The notes under the pieces were generated by a model that searched no databases, was not told the DNA's origin, and worked only from the letters and a program-made list of their open reading frames with translations. A program made the translations under genes and the position numbers. A stretch of 64,000 nucleotides of DNA from Limanda limanda. Its lineage: Eukaryota > Chordata > Actinopteri > Pleuronectiformes > Pleuronectidae. This document shows, one piece after another, positions 39,401 through 52,300 of this stretch (position 1 is its first letter; each line of letters opens with the position of its first letter). The stretch is taken from assembly GCF_963576545.1 (NCBI RefSeq), contig NC_083654.1:18448199-18512198 (forward strand), in the 5' to 3' direction.

Positions 39401-39406
39401 AGATAA
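36401..39406 (+). CDS. znf576-like: C2H2 zinc-finger protein, ZNF576-like
   Basis: Four in-phase coding exons: 36401-36500, 38115-38230, 38584-38727 and 38819-39406 (948 nt, 315 residues). Start chosen as the first in-frame ATG after the acceptor (GGCATGGAAATG). Fingers seen: CFQCFITFSDVKTKERHMRKSH; CYKCDKSFSSSEELSLHQTSH with the TGEKPF linker; a degenerate CTYCQKTF...HKRREC; CSDCGALFPSPSRLRNH; CCKCGHGFQTEEKLLQH without a clear second His; and a final CPEANCDLIF...HKKEGH. KKRGRKP at about residues 205-211 is an AT-hook/nuclear signal. The first two fingers resemble human ZNF576 as I remember it (CLITFADSKFQERHMK, FICFTCARSFPSSKALITHQ). Probably a nuclear DNA-binding protein; targets unknown. 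Intron 1 is largely a minisatellite. It lies 1.3 kb upstream of kmt2b on the same strand. Confidence 0.85.
36501..38003 (+). repeat. 39-bp intronic minisatellite (~38 units)
   Basis: Unit CATAACCCAATGTGATGCTA followed by ACATATACACTTTATAGTC, with variants. Because 39 is 13 codons, one minus-strand frame stays open (MLASHWV per unit). The first unit begins at the 5' splice site of the zinc-finger exon itself (GTGAGCTAACATATAC). Confidence 0.95.
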
Positions 39407-40560
39407 TAAACATGGAGAAAAGACTGCAACCCGATCCTACAACACTCAGTTAAATGATTGTCAGAATATTTCTTACAGTATTCTTAACAGTAGGAAGAGG
39501 AATTTTATGTGGATGTTTCACGTGGGAGATTTTAAAAATCAAGGTTGTACAACACGGAGGTTGTTTCAGGAAACACATTTTTCACTTGCTTTTAGGAAGA
39601 CGTACCACACTTGTGATTAAAACTATGTACATGTTATGTCTGCTCTGAAATATCACAAGGCCTTGCTTTCGAATCGCTTGCTCATTCTCCCTCAAATATG
39701 GAAATATTTTAATTGTGAAACTGGTAAGTGACAACTACAGGAAAGATGTAAAGAAAATCACAAACTGATAAATGGGCACGTGTATAGGGATTCTGCATTA
39801 TGAGACCTAAATTATGTATGTGAGCCTTTTTTCTTCCCAGAAGTAAATAATTGTTGCATTAAACAGTGTGACATTTCTGAGGAGTTTTTGTCTTGTTGAT
39901 TTTTCTGTGTCTGAATGAATGGCTTAAAAGTCGATTATAACATTTTCATTATGAAATAATACACTATGGATATTCTACTGAATATACAGTATTTAGGATT
40001 CTATACCTATGATTAATCAGGGCTTACCATTGAGAAAGATAAACAACCCTCAGCTTGAAATATATTTAATTCTGTATTTTAAAAAAGGGTGTCTGCACTA
40101 TTTGCACTACATACAATATTTTGAGCTATGAATTTGCTTTTTTTTCCCACTCTATAGAGAAATAAGGCATTTATTCATATGCATATGCAAAGTATTTGTA
40201 ATTCCCACTGTATGACTTATGGTAACTGAAGCCATATCTTTTAAATAATTACTGAAATCCGGTTGTTTCTTTGAAATTACCTGTTCTGCAAAAGAAGAAT
40301 ATATGAAACCACTCATTACGATTTTTCTGAACACTAAATTGAAATGGCTAAATAAACCATGTACATTAGAATACCATATAGGTGTTAACACAAATTTATG
40401 ATAATACTGATCTGTTTTATTAAATATAACTAAGCCCTAAACAACCAATCACTTGTTAAAGAGGTACTAACTGACCTGATATGGCTGCTACTGTATTTTG
40501 AATAAATAAAAGATGAGCTCTTTGTCCCTGGAGCTGTGGATAATAAATGATCCTCACAAG
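39407..40560. other. Intergenic between the zinc-finger gene and kmt2b
   Basis: The 3' UTR of the zinc-finger gene (AATAAA overlapping the stop region near 39404) is followed by AT-rich sequence without recognised features, until the CpG-rich kmt2b promoter. Confidence 0.4.
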
Positions 40561-40564
40561 CGAA

Positions 40565-40725
40565 CTTGCCCAGTGTGTCGCGTCGCGTCGGCGAACTTCG
40601 CTTTCCCATGATGCAACAGCGGCTGGTCTCTATCTGGCGCCCTCGGTCCATCTTACCTCTCACATCGCCGCAGTCTCCCTCCGCCAGCGCGCCCACCGTG
40701 TTGTTGTGGTAAATAATGGCGGCAT
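40565..40725 (+). promoter_or_regulatory. kmt2b CpG promoter with ZNF143-like and YY1 motifs
   Basis: CGCGTCGCGTCGGCG is followed by TTTCCCATGATGCAAC (ZNF143/THAP11-like CCCAnnATGC) at about 40600. An AANATGGCGGC-type YY1 motif (AATAATGGCGGC) overlaps the initiator ATG at 40716. No TATA box is seen. Confidence 0.5.
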
Positions 40726-43260
40726 CGGGAGGCGGATTACCATCTCCCCCTACCGTGGCGGGCTCGAACCTCCAGCACCCGGCCCGGGCTCGCTTCCCGG
40801 GCCGGCCGTGGGCGACTCGCAGCAGGCTGCGGTCGGAGAAGCGCACCAGACGCGGAAGGCTGGGCTCGGAGGACGGGGAGCTGGCTGTCGGAGGGCCGAG
40901 GCCCGTGGACATCGGGCTCGCGTTGAGCGAGGACCCGGCCCTGCTGCGCCTGCTCGGGGTGGCGGAGAAGCACCGGCGGCGGAGGGATGCGGGCTTCGAG
41001 TCCAGCAGCAGCAGCGAGCAGGTGAACGAGCTAACGAGGCTAACGTGGCTAATGTCAATTGCACCGAGAACACGGATCCTAACGTGGCAAACCAACACAC
41101 CCTTTTTATAAAAGAGCCTAATTTAAAAGCACTTTGTTTGCTATTTAAAGTGTCAGAGCTAACACGGAGCTAGCTAGCGGTAGCTTGCAAACACCAACCG
41201 TGTAAACATCGTAGCTTAGCTAGCTAGCTGCGGGCGATGCTTCACTAGTCACCGGGTGAATATTCAGTGTTTGAGTTATTCATTGATTTGAAATGACCGT
41301 TAGTTGCCACAGTGTTTCCCGCACGGACACCGGGGGTCTGTGCAGCGGGGGGCTCGCATTGGAAAAGGGCTCCAGGCGGAAACTTCGGCGGTAAAGGAAA
41401 CGGCAGTGGATGCGTTTTGTTTTGGAAACCGGGATATGTCTTTGTTTATCCATCCAACAGTTTAAGTTACCAAGCTGTGCACACACATACACACAGTCTC
41501 ACACACACAGACACACACAGACGAGCTGCTAATCGTGTAGCTGCTGATAACTTGGGGTCTTCTCGCCCCCTGTCAGCTGACAACTCGGGTGTTTTCGACG
41601 TGGGCTGCAACAGGGACGGTAGATGGCAAAGATGGGGTTTGGTGATACTCTGAAAGAAGCTTGTAGGGTTAAGACTTAGTTTAGCACGATTAAAAACATC
41701 CCATATCATTCCTTCAGGACATAGTGGAGGTGAAGTATTAAAAGAGACATGTGTATTTTTATGCAGTGCATGCTTAATTTAAATACACCTGCAGGTGTGA
41801 AGGATTGATTTCAAACGTTGATTGCTCATACATGAGAGGGAAATCTTTATTGTTTTGGAGTGAGTGAGCTGAAGTGGACAATTACACTTTTATTTAATTG
41901 ATGCATTACTTTCTCTTCTAATGGTCAATGTTGTCAAGAGAGTATAATAATATTAATATCATATTTTGATCTGCACAGTTTAGTTTATTTGGTGCTAGGA
42001 ACTAGAATCGAGGCCTGCAGCTTGCTATTGTTTACATTATTGATTCATCATTTGATTTCTAATGTGCCACAGCAAAGTGGAAAAAGCCCACCAATAGTTG
42101 TGTTAAAATCTAATTGTATTTTGCCCCCAATCAACATTTTTGAAAACCCTAAAAATACAAATTTTACAACCATACATCACAAATAAACTATGAATAACTT
42201 AACAAATCTGCTTTCTAAATTGCAACTACATTGACTAATCATTGATGCAGTCATTCATAATATTATATAAACATCAAACAGGCAATTCAGATCAGTAAAT
42301 ATACATACATTGTGTTTCATAGAGGCCGGTTTGTGACAACATATTCTACTAAGGTGTTTTACTATCAGTACGAAGCTCGGCTGGTTGATTCAGTCATAAT
42401 ATTAAATTCCAAATAGAAGTTAATCTCCAGCCCAGGGGCTTTAGTGTCCGTCATCAGTCCGACTTCACTGATGCAATCCCCTAAGTGTGCACTGAAACAG
42501 TCACATGGTTCACGCTCCAGCTTGTGGGTGATGCTCGGCTGGAGCGCCACACGTCACTTGGTGCCACACACACACTCTCGTGCTCTGCAGCTGTACACAC
42601 CAGATTTCATCGCAGGACTATTTTGCATGTAAAGATGGATGTGAGTAATTTGAAACCAGGTTGAAGTTGGCTTTTGATGAAGTGTGCAGTCTAAGCAAAT
42701 GAGGTAGACAGGTCTGAATTAGAGGACGCTGGAGGCTGATTGTTCTTCTTAAACTTTGTTAGTATTATATTTGGAGTATATTTTATGTTTGTGGTCGTAT
42801 TGAAACATTTGTATTTCACCAATTGGCTCAGATGCTACATTACAGTTCGATTGCATCAGGTTGCACCTTATTACAATTCACACCGGTAGACAACCTTAGT
42901 TATTTCTCAAGGATTGAGAAAAAGCTCTTTCTCACTGGACTAAGAATGCTGAACCAGTTTCTTCAACATGTCGTCATGACAGTAAGAATGTGGCAGTGAA
43001 TGTCCCACACGCTCGGCAACCTGAGCACCTGCTGAACCAATTCACTATCTTTGCTTGAAAGGAAATACGTATTACCGCATTACCTTCATTACACATCAAC
43101 ACTCCAAATTATAGCAATGCTGGATATTTAATATATGGTGTTATGTAGTTATTTTGTTTTTTCCATGTTATCGCTACTTTTAATAGAAGAAAATTGTTAG
43201 TTACAATCTAATGTTTTACGTCCTTGGTGACAGGCCAGACCGTTTCCATCATGTCATTCC

Positions 43261-43303
<43 letters not shown>

Positions 43304-46300
43304 TTTGCTATTAAATTCTAAACTCTATATCTTTTCTGTTTTTCTCCAGGAGGAAGATTTCACTGGATTTGGGACCTCGACAGTTTGTCCGAAGAAGAAG
43401 AAGTCTGGCACCGTTACCCGGTCTTCCCCATTCAGCCGAGCAAAGTCTTCCCGTGCTTCGGACCGTTCTCCAGAAACAAAACATCTCGTTGGAAAAGTTA
43501 AACCCAACACCCTTAAACCAGCTCTGATTGGGAAAATTGTACCTAGGATTCACAAAGAAGGCCCAGGTGTCACAGAGAGCCCAGAAGAAGACAAACAAAT
43601 ACCCAAGATGATTATTAAAGTGCGTAGCAAGCGGTTAGTCCTCCCCACAAAATCCAAACATAAAGACGAGCAGGCCTCAGGCAGCAAGAGCAGTACGAGA
43701 TCAACTGTCTCGACAAGGAAAGCAGGACAAACAGGCAAGTCAGGCAGAATTCAAAACCAAACATCTGGTGACATCAAGGGGGAAGATGAGCTTTCAGGGG
43801 ATTCAGACTCGGACAAAGACCAGTCCCGGCCACACAGCTCTCCGAAACCACTTGGGCACACCAGAGGCACATCTCAAGCAGTCGCTCTGTCATTTACGTC
43901 CATCCACAGACGGCAGAGGAAGAGGATTGTTAAGAGTACGGGTGCCTCTCCGGAGGCTGGAGCCGAGGCCGGTGCTCAGAGTGGAGAGGAGGCAGCAATG
44001 CCCCTCGAGTGTAAAGCTGAAGTTTCCCCTAAGAAACGAAATTACAGAAGAAAGTCTTTTTGGTGCAAGAGAAAACCACCGGCAACCATCAGAGGCCCGA
44101 GAGTGTGTCGTGCTCGCACTAAGCGTGTTTTTTACACGTATGTACCAGAGGCCATTCCAGCCACACTGACGAAGGACGAGATCGAGGAGCAGCTGATGGA
44201 ACAGAACATCACTCCGTCAGAAGGACAACACAGCTCCTTCTCTGAACAAGTCCAGCAGAGCTCCCACTCCTCCGCTCCTTTGATGAGCGCACGGTCCTCT
44301 CGAGTTATTAAAACTCCAAAGAGGTTCTTGGACGAGCAAATGATCCCCTTTCCAAAGGGTCCTTTATCACAATTGCTTAAGAGTCAGCAGAGAGAGGACG
44401 GGAAACCGAGTGCATCACCCCATGAGTCAGGTTATCTTGGCCACTCGCTGCTGTCAGACAGTGACTCTTTATCCGTTTACAACAGCCCGTCTGCTCTGAT
44501 GAAGTTCTCCTCGAAGCCCAGTTCAGGCGCGAGCCACGTAGAGATTTACAAGAACCTCAAGAAACTGACTTTGAAACTGGCAGAGAAAAAGAGAGGCCAG
44601 TGTGACACTCCGGAGGATCACATGTATCACAGCGAAGGCTTGAGCTCTCACGTCAAGAAGAGGCGGAGGTCAAAGCTCATGATGGAGGAGATGGAGATGG
44701 ACTCTCCTGGTGTTGTGAGGAAACTAGCGGTGGTGGTGAACACTGATGCGGTGAAGCCCTCTCAAACGCCGTTCCAAGAGAGTGGAAGCAATAGTAAGGA
44801 TTGTTTTTTGCCTTTATTTGTAAATCAGAAAGCTCTTACTACTTAATTCCCTAGCTGCTACATTTCCCCCTGGATCAATAAAGTATCTATCTAATTGTAA
44901 CCATGTTTTTACAAATGAAGTTCACAAATGAACTGGACAATTTGGTTAATATTTATCTACGTAAATGTAAGATATTTCTGCTTTACTGAACAGTTTAATT
45001 GTTTAATACATTTTTTTGTTGCTGTTTGCTACAGATCAAGCAGGAGGCATGACGGGGGAGGTTCAGGAGACTTTAGAAGTCAGTGGGCCCAGCCATCGAA
45101 TAGGTCTCAGTGGAGCTAATAAGAGGATGCTCCACCTGCTGAAGAAAGCCAAAGTCCAGCTCATCAAGATTGATCAGCAGAAGCAGCTCAAGTTGTCTCA
45201 GGTAAGAACCCGAAAACATCAAATCTGTGCTGAAGTCCAAACTGAACATTTTGCGGACTTACACATTGTCAGTTTTCGATAATAAGATAATATATTCACT
45301 GCTCCTTAGAGTGGTGCCTACACATTGTAAATACTTCCAAGGGCACTTAAATCTGCAGAGCTGAAATGAAAAGCCTATCTCAGAATAACTATTAATTATT
45401 AATGTTGATGTATAATGACAGATTTTGCATTATAAACTCTTATTTAATGGGCTACAAGTGTTTATGTGGTAATGCATTCATAATGAAAAGTGTCACAGAG
45501 GCGATGCTTGTGCTGTGTTTACCACGGACAGGCAAGTTCATTTTTTATCTTGAACAAATTGCATTAATATTTACTGCCATTTGTTTATTAATGTTATCAT
45601 CATAAATTATTTTCTTTCAAAATAAGCTTCAGGTCATGCCGATAGTCCAATAGAATTTTTTGAACTTTGCTTGATCTCATCTTCTGGCTTTAGATTCTCT
45701 CTGTGGCGTTATTGTTTTTGAACATATCTTTTTTTTGACCATATTTCTATTGACTTTTCTGATTTGAATCTTGATTATCATAACAATGTCCAAAGCTTAA
45801 AAGCATTTGAGTCAGTTGTATAAAAAGGATAATATTTTTTGTTTGCTGAGAGTATGAGAATGCTCGGAATTTTGGAATGAGAATGTGTTGCTTTTCTGTT
45901 TCATATCGTTAGGAATTGAATATTATTTTCATTTTGTTCTGTTTTTCATGGAACATTTTGTTTGTCTGTACCAAAAGTTGGGCTCCAGAGAACTGCAGGT
46001 GCCAGTAAGTGGAAGGAGGAGGAGGAAAGTTGCTACATCTCCTCAAGATACCAGTTCTCAGGTAATGCTCCTACATTTAAATAGGGAGTTTTACCTTATA
46101 TATATATAATGTATAAATCCAAGAAACATCCTACATTTTTCTGCGTTTGTGTGCATGCAGGAGCAGCCGGCGGGTGGTCCGAGGATCAAACACGTGTGTC
46201 GGGCAGCAGCGGTGGCTCTGGGGCAGCCCCGTGCCATGGTGCCAGATGATATTCCCAGACTGAGCGCTCTGCCTCTGCACGAGAGAGAGGGCATCACCTT

Positions 46301-49300
46301 CTCTCCCGCAACTGAAGGTACAGTGTGTCTACAGAGGAGGGCAAACATTTACCTCCCTCTGTCTTAACTCAGAGAAGAGAGGGGATTTTACATTGCACTG
46401 TTTGTGTGATCATTTTAACTGAAACAATGGTATATATTCAGAATTAACTTTAAAATCAACTTAAATTTTGCAATGTGCACATGCAGGAACTTCCTTACTG
46501 TGTAAGCTTTGTAAATAGCCTCTACAAGTATAGTGGTATGTATCCCCATATATCTGTCATTGTAAATAGCTTGTAAACTATTCTTAGTTTGCATTGTATT
46601 TGGAAAGTTCTTTTGGACCAACAAAGAAAAAACAGTCACAGTCTTTGATGACACGTGGGAAATCCTGCTGCTTACTAAATATGCTGACCGCACCTCTTCA
46701 TAGTTTTAAATAATCAGACTCAACTGTCCAGAGATGGACAAGCATTACACAAAGGAATGATCTCAACCAAAGAAGACGTGATCGTAGAAGTACAGGGTAG
46801 AAAGTATATGTGCAGTGTAGTACAGGGTATATGCAGGTCTGAATCCATTTTCACAAAAAGGCCGTTGAAGCAGTTATTAATGTTTGCCATGAAATTCTTT
46901 TGTATTCCATCGTGTGCTGTTGGGAGATATGTCCTCCTCTGAAGCTCCTACACTGGATTATTAATACATTTTGTGGAGTTTCAGTCAGCACCTTCAGAAC
47001 TATAGCAAACACCGCCACTACCGCTAGCTACAGACACTGTAGATATTGACTTTAGACATGATTGAAATAGTCTTTCATCCATTTCAATCTTCACACATAT
47101 ATGGATGGATACTGTATATGGCCAATCAGCGTGGCAAGAGATCTAAGCACAGAAATACCAAAGATGTGCTTTGAGAATTGCCCTGAACATATTTTTTATT
47201 ACAATTCCAAAAAACGGTTTATTTATCTTATGGGTTGTGTCAAGAAATACATTGGCCAAATATATTAATTTATCAAATACCAATATTACCCTTGGCCTAA
47301 AATAATATTTGAGGTTATATAAATAAATTTCCTTATTCGTCATCCGTCATACTTTCATATTTGAGCTTTATGATCACGAAATAAGTCTTAAGTCACATTC
47401 TATGTGGTCTTTAAAGAAAGTTTTAAATTAGCAATTATTGGAACCCTGGAACAGGCAGGAGAACCTCATCGTTTAGAGAGTGACTTAATTACTTCCTGTC
47501 ATGTAGGTTAACATTATATATTTTTGTCCATACGCAAATTTGTTTCTACCATTTTATGTTTAGCAAAGCTGCTTAACTAGTGTATTATAATAATAAAAAA
47601 AAACACTGGCTAAAACTATTTCTTTCAAACTGGCATAAATAAACTTCTGTAGTCACAAGCACAAATTAAGAAAATAATTTTTAGAAAACCAGTTTTTATT
47701 GCTTTTGGCAAATTTAACCAGCTGAGCAAAATAAAAACTGCTTTGTTAGTTCAATGTAGTTGTAACAAAAATATTTTCCAGCAAAAATATCTTTTGTCAC
47801 ACACAGATTAGCCAGCGCTGTTGGAAAGCTATACCCAACACTGGTCGAGTGAGCATCACTCAATATGAGGTGAGGAAGTGCTGTTTGACAAATAGACTCA
47901 CTACCCTTTTTTTTTTTAACCTAATGAACACATCTAGTGCCGTTGGAAAAAATGGAGCCTTAAATGCGGTTATACCTGCTACTTTAACTATTTAAAAATG
48001 ACTCCACTTGAAGGTCTCCACTTTTGAGTATTTTCTTTGTGTGAAGTTGCTTTTTGCCAGCTCGTATTAACATATTACCACTGAAGGATGCAGGAGGTTG
48101 TTTCAAATCGGCTCCAGTAGTTTTTAAATCGGGGTCAGTCCACCAGCAATGGATTTCTCTCAGACTCCTGATGTGTCCTAGAGTGATTTTCTTTTTTTTA
48201 TGAGGAGTCAATTGCTACCTGTAGCCATAGAAACCAAGCTTGGACAAAAGACCAGTAAATGAGAGCATATAAGTAAATGAAAACCTCCAAACCCAGCAGT
48301 TAGATGTGTAATGTCTCCTGCAGAATGAATAGTAAGTTCTGGCATCCAAAGATGTCGCCCCACCACGTCACAGACATGCAATGATGTTTGAATTATCTGC
48401 GGGAATTTTTTTACCCATCCTCTCCGTCTCTCGCTTGCAGATGTGGCAGATGACGACGATGACGTCTCTGACCAGGGCAGGGCTCAGTGGGTTGTCTCGC
48501 AGGAAACCATCCAGCGGAGGAGGATAGGAAGGGGGAGGGGCAACAAGTTTAGAAAGAGGAAGATCATGAGACGATTCGGAGGCGTGGGATCCCGCTCCCG
48601 GCGCTGCCAGGGCTGCAAAGGCTGTCTGGTAAAGGAGGACTGCGCCAAGTGTATGAACTGCCTGGATAAGCCCAAATATGGAGGGCCTAACACCAAGAGG
48701 CAGTGCTGCATGTGAGTTTAACAAGTCATAAATTAATTTGGTTATTTTGAGACACACACTGAGGATAATGATAATTGTCCTGCACAAGGTAAACTATGTA
48801 GATACGGTAATTCTCATTTGTGGAATTGTCATATCGCGTAATCATAGAACATAGAAGGCCTGAAACATCAGTGTCCAAATGAATCAATACACTTTTCAAA
48901 TTCTGTTAAACATGTTGGTTAAGCAACGTTTGAACGTGAATCGTGAAAATACTTTTTATTTCTGCTAAAACATAATAAACAATCCAGTTAATGAAGCCAA
49001 GTCGACTCTTACAGCTTAACACATCCTTTCTTCTGCTTCCAGATACAGAAAGTGTGAGCAGATTGAGAAAGCGAGGTTTCAACGTGTTGTCAGACTACTG
49101 AAAGGTATGTCATGATTTGATAATTACCTGATGCTCCTGCTGTGAATGTTACATTTTCAGTTCCACCTGATGAATTTGTGAATGTTTATAGGGAAGAAAG
49201 CAATTTAATCTTAATATTGGATTTGGCAGGCTCTATGTCGAGCAGTGACACCGGGAACTGGGAGTTGGGAGGAGAAGGCGAGGCCACGTCTGCAGTGGCG

Positions 49301-52300
49301 ACAGGAATCAGAAAACAGTCCCTGCGTAACATCAAACCTCGCTCCTACAGCAGCCTGCTTAAATCTGAATCTGAGGAAGAGGAGGGAATAGGAGAAGAGG
49401 CTAATGACGATAAGTCAACAGTCAAGGCAAATGTGGCTGCTGCGAGCAAACAAGGTAATTAAAGCTTTTGCTGTTAATATGACTCAAACTTGAGAATGTA
49501 TCAATAATGTTACCAGGGTTCGTACGGTCATGGAAAACCTGGAAAAGTCATGGAATTTCAAAATGTGTTTTTCCAGGCCTGGAAAAGTCATGGAAAAAAA
49601 TAATCTTCCAAAAGTTTTGGAAAAGTCTTGGAAATTTGTTATATTCATATTTTCATGTCGTTCATTTTAGGGATGGGCATAATTAATAGACGATCGATTT
49701 AGACAATTTAATCGAATGCCCATCCCTAGTTCATTTACGCTGAGTTTTAAATAATTCATATGCTTTTAAAGAAATATGCTCAAAATATAAGCAGGCATAC
49801 TTGGGTTTGTGTCATTTAAGGTATACTGTATGCCTTGGAATTCTCATTGTTAGTTTGAATACTACATTTTGTCACTTTTTGTGTATACACCGAGATTTCA
49901 CAAAATGTTTGGTCATGGAAATTTGGTTTAAAGTTATTGAAAAGTCATGGAAAAGTCATGGAAATCCATTGGTCAAAATGTGTATGAACCCTGTGTTACA
50001 ATCCCAGGGTCATAGCTGCTTTGCACAAAAAGATAGTGCTCTCTCTGAAACCCTTTTAGTAAGACTTTTGACTTGAATCCGTTTATTTTCTTTTGGAGAT
50101 CCTGCTACTCAAGACTGGAGATCAGGGCCGGACGACCCTGCACCTGAAGTGGTGAAGAATCGCCGGGTGCTCTCCAGAGGAGTCGTGAGCAGACCCAGAG
50201 CGAACAAGGTAAAACCATTTAGAGGATTTCTCTCTCCTTCCAGTGCACTAGCTAATCAACCCTGGGCAGACTGTATCATTGGAAAATGTGTTTTTTGTTT
50301 ATTTGTCATCTGCTAAATATACAGATGGGTCATGGTAACAAATTCAAACAATACAAACTGTTTAAATCCTGTATTTCTTCAACAAATTGGCTACTACAAA
50401 TACAGTTGTTTATTAATGATTATTCAGATAACAATTAAGACAATAGCTTTAAAAAAACAGTTTGCCCTGGTCTGTAAGTCATTTCTTCGCCCTTTCAAAT
50501 GAATCCTCTGTGCTTGAATGAATGTTTCTTATAACTACTTTAATATTGTACCTGGCTTATCTCCCATTTCTGACTTTTAATTTTCTCCCTCATTAAACAC
50601 CTTGCATGAACTTAACCTCATGATTTCCAATTAACAGATGAATGAAGCTCTGTTTATGGTAAAATGCAATCCATTTTCCTCGTGGTAGAAACCCACAGCA
50701 CCCAGTACGTTCAAGTTTGGTTTCAGGCTGTACATAATAATAATAATAATAATAATGGTTGATGATGGTAGTATTGATTATCTCGGCTGCAAGTGCCAGA
50801 CTTTTTGCTTCTGCTGATTTTTAAGTTGGCACACGCACTAATAATGAAAATAGTTTCTAACCCCTTAAATCTGAATGGCTTGAATCATTTGTTATGCTAC
50901 ATAGTTTTTATTATCCCTTTTTATCTATGTTTACATGGTGCTTGAATTTATTCTCATCTTTATTTGTTGGTTGCAAATTTGTAATGCTGCTTTTGTATTT
51001 GAAGTTATCACATGCAGGTGCGTGTGAAATGTTTGTTGTGTGGTCACAAGCCAATAATCTCATCTTCCTTCATCAAAGTTCACTAGTAATGAATGAAGCC
51101 ACTGTATTTTGAAGACGAGAATGAAGAGGACGCAGGTCATGTGCTCATGTCAGTGGAATTGCAACTTGCATCTTTTCCCTGGCTTTCCCTTTTCTTAGCT
51201 GCAGATTTGTCCCCAGTGCTAAGTGAAGGATTGTAATGGCAAGTTTCTCAAGGAGCTGAGTGCAACAAAATGAAAACACTGCTTGTGGACAGTTCACTAG
51301 TTGCTGCAGGACTCACGCCAATACTAAAAAAACATGTTTTCAGGTCATGAGTGGAGACCAACTGTTCAGGAAAAGCTGCTACAACACATAAACATCCAAT
51401 TACGTCACCTGCATGAATGTAATGATGCATGCACCTTTTGAAAATCCAGGTATAAATACATGGATGTACTTACAATGCAGTTCTAGACAAACTGTATGTG
51501 TATGTGTGGCTGTCGTCTGGGTGTGTGTGTTGGTTCACACTTGCAGGAATTTCACCTTTTATTGAAATAAATAAAGGAGATATTGATAAACCGTGTTCTG
51601 AACCTGACAAACTAAGAGAACAACACCATGCATTTTGCCATGAAGCGGACTTTCTAAAGTGTTGAACTAGTCACTAGCTTTGTTTTGTCATTTAATCTCT
51701 ATTTTCTCGAGACTTAAATTCATCACCTACTTGTTCTTTTACACCTCAAATAACCTCTTTTTATTCTACTGAATGCTAAATTCATATTCCCCCTTTCTCA
51801 CTTATTATTCCTGGCTATCACACTGGAAGTCGTATTGCTCCTCCCCCTTTTCTGTCACTTTGGCTGCTGCCAGTCACCGCCTCTGCTTTGGTGTCGCTAT
51901 GGAACCTGTCTTGCTGGTTGGCTTAGGCAGTCCCAGCATGTAACACATCCTGCTTCTCCATTTTCACCACAGGCCGCAACAGACCGTCCACAGAAATTTC
52001 TGCGGTTATGTTTGCACCGTTTGCCCCAGTCTGTGGCGCAGTCGGCATTACACAAACCTATATCACCATCCTCATTTCATCAACGTCAGTCCACGCTGCG
52101 GTCAGCTCAGACAGAGCCGTGTTTTCAGGAAGACCCAGAGTCTGAGGTTCAGCACCCACATGATTTGACTGAGACATACAGAACTTACAAAGATGAAACT
52201 ATGGCAGTGCCGTCTCAGACCGTTGATCCAGACACAGACTTGCAGGAGGGCAAACTGGATGAGCAGAAGGACGTACGAGGGGATCCGCCGGAAGAGGAGA

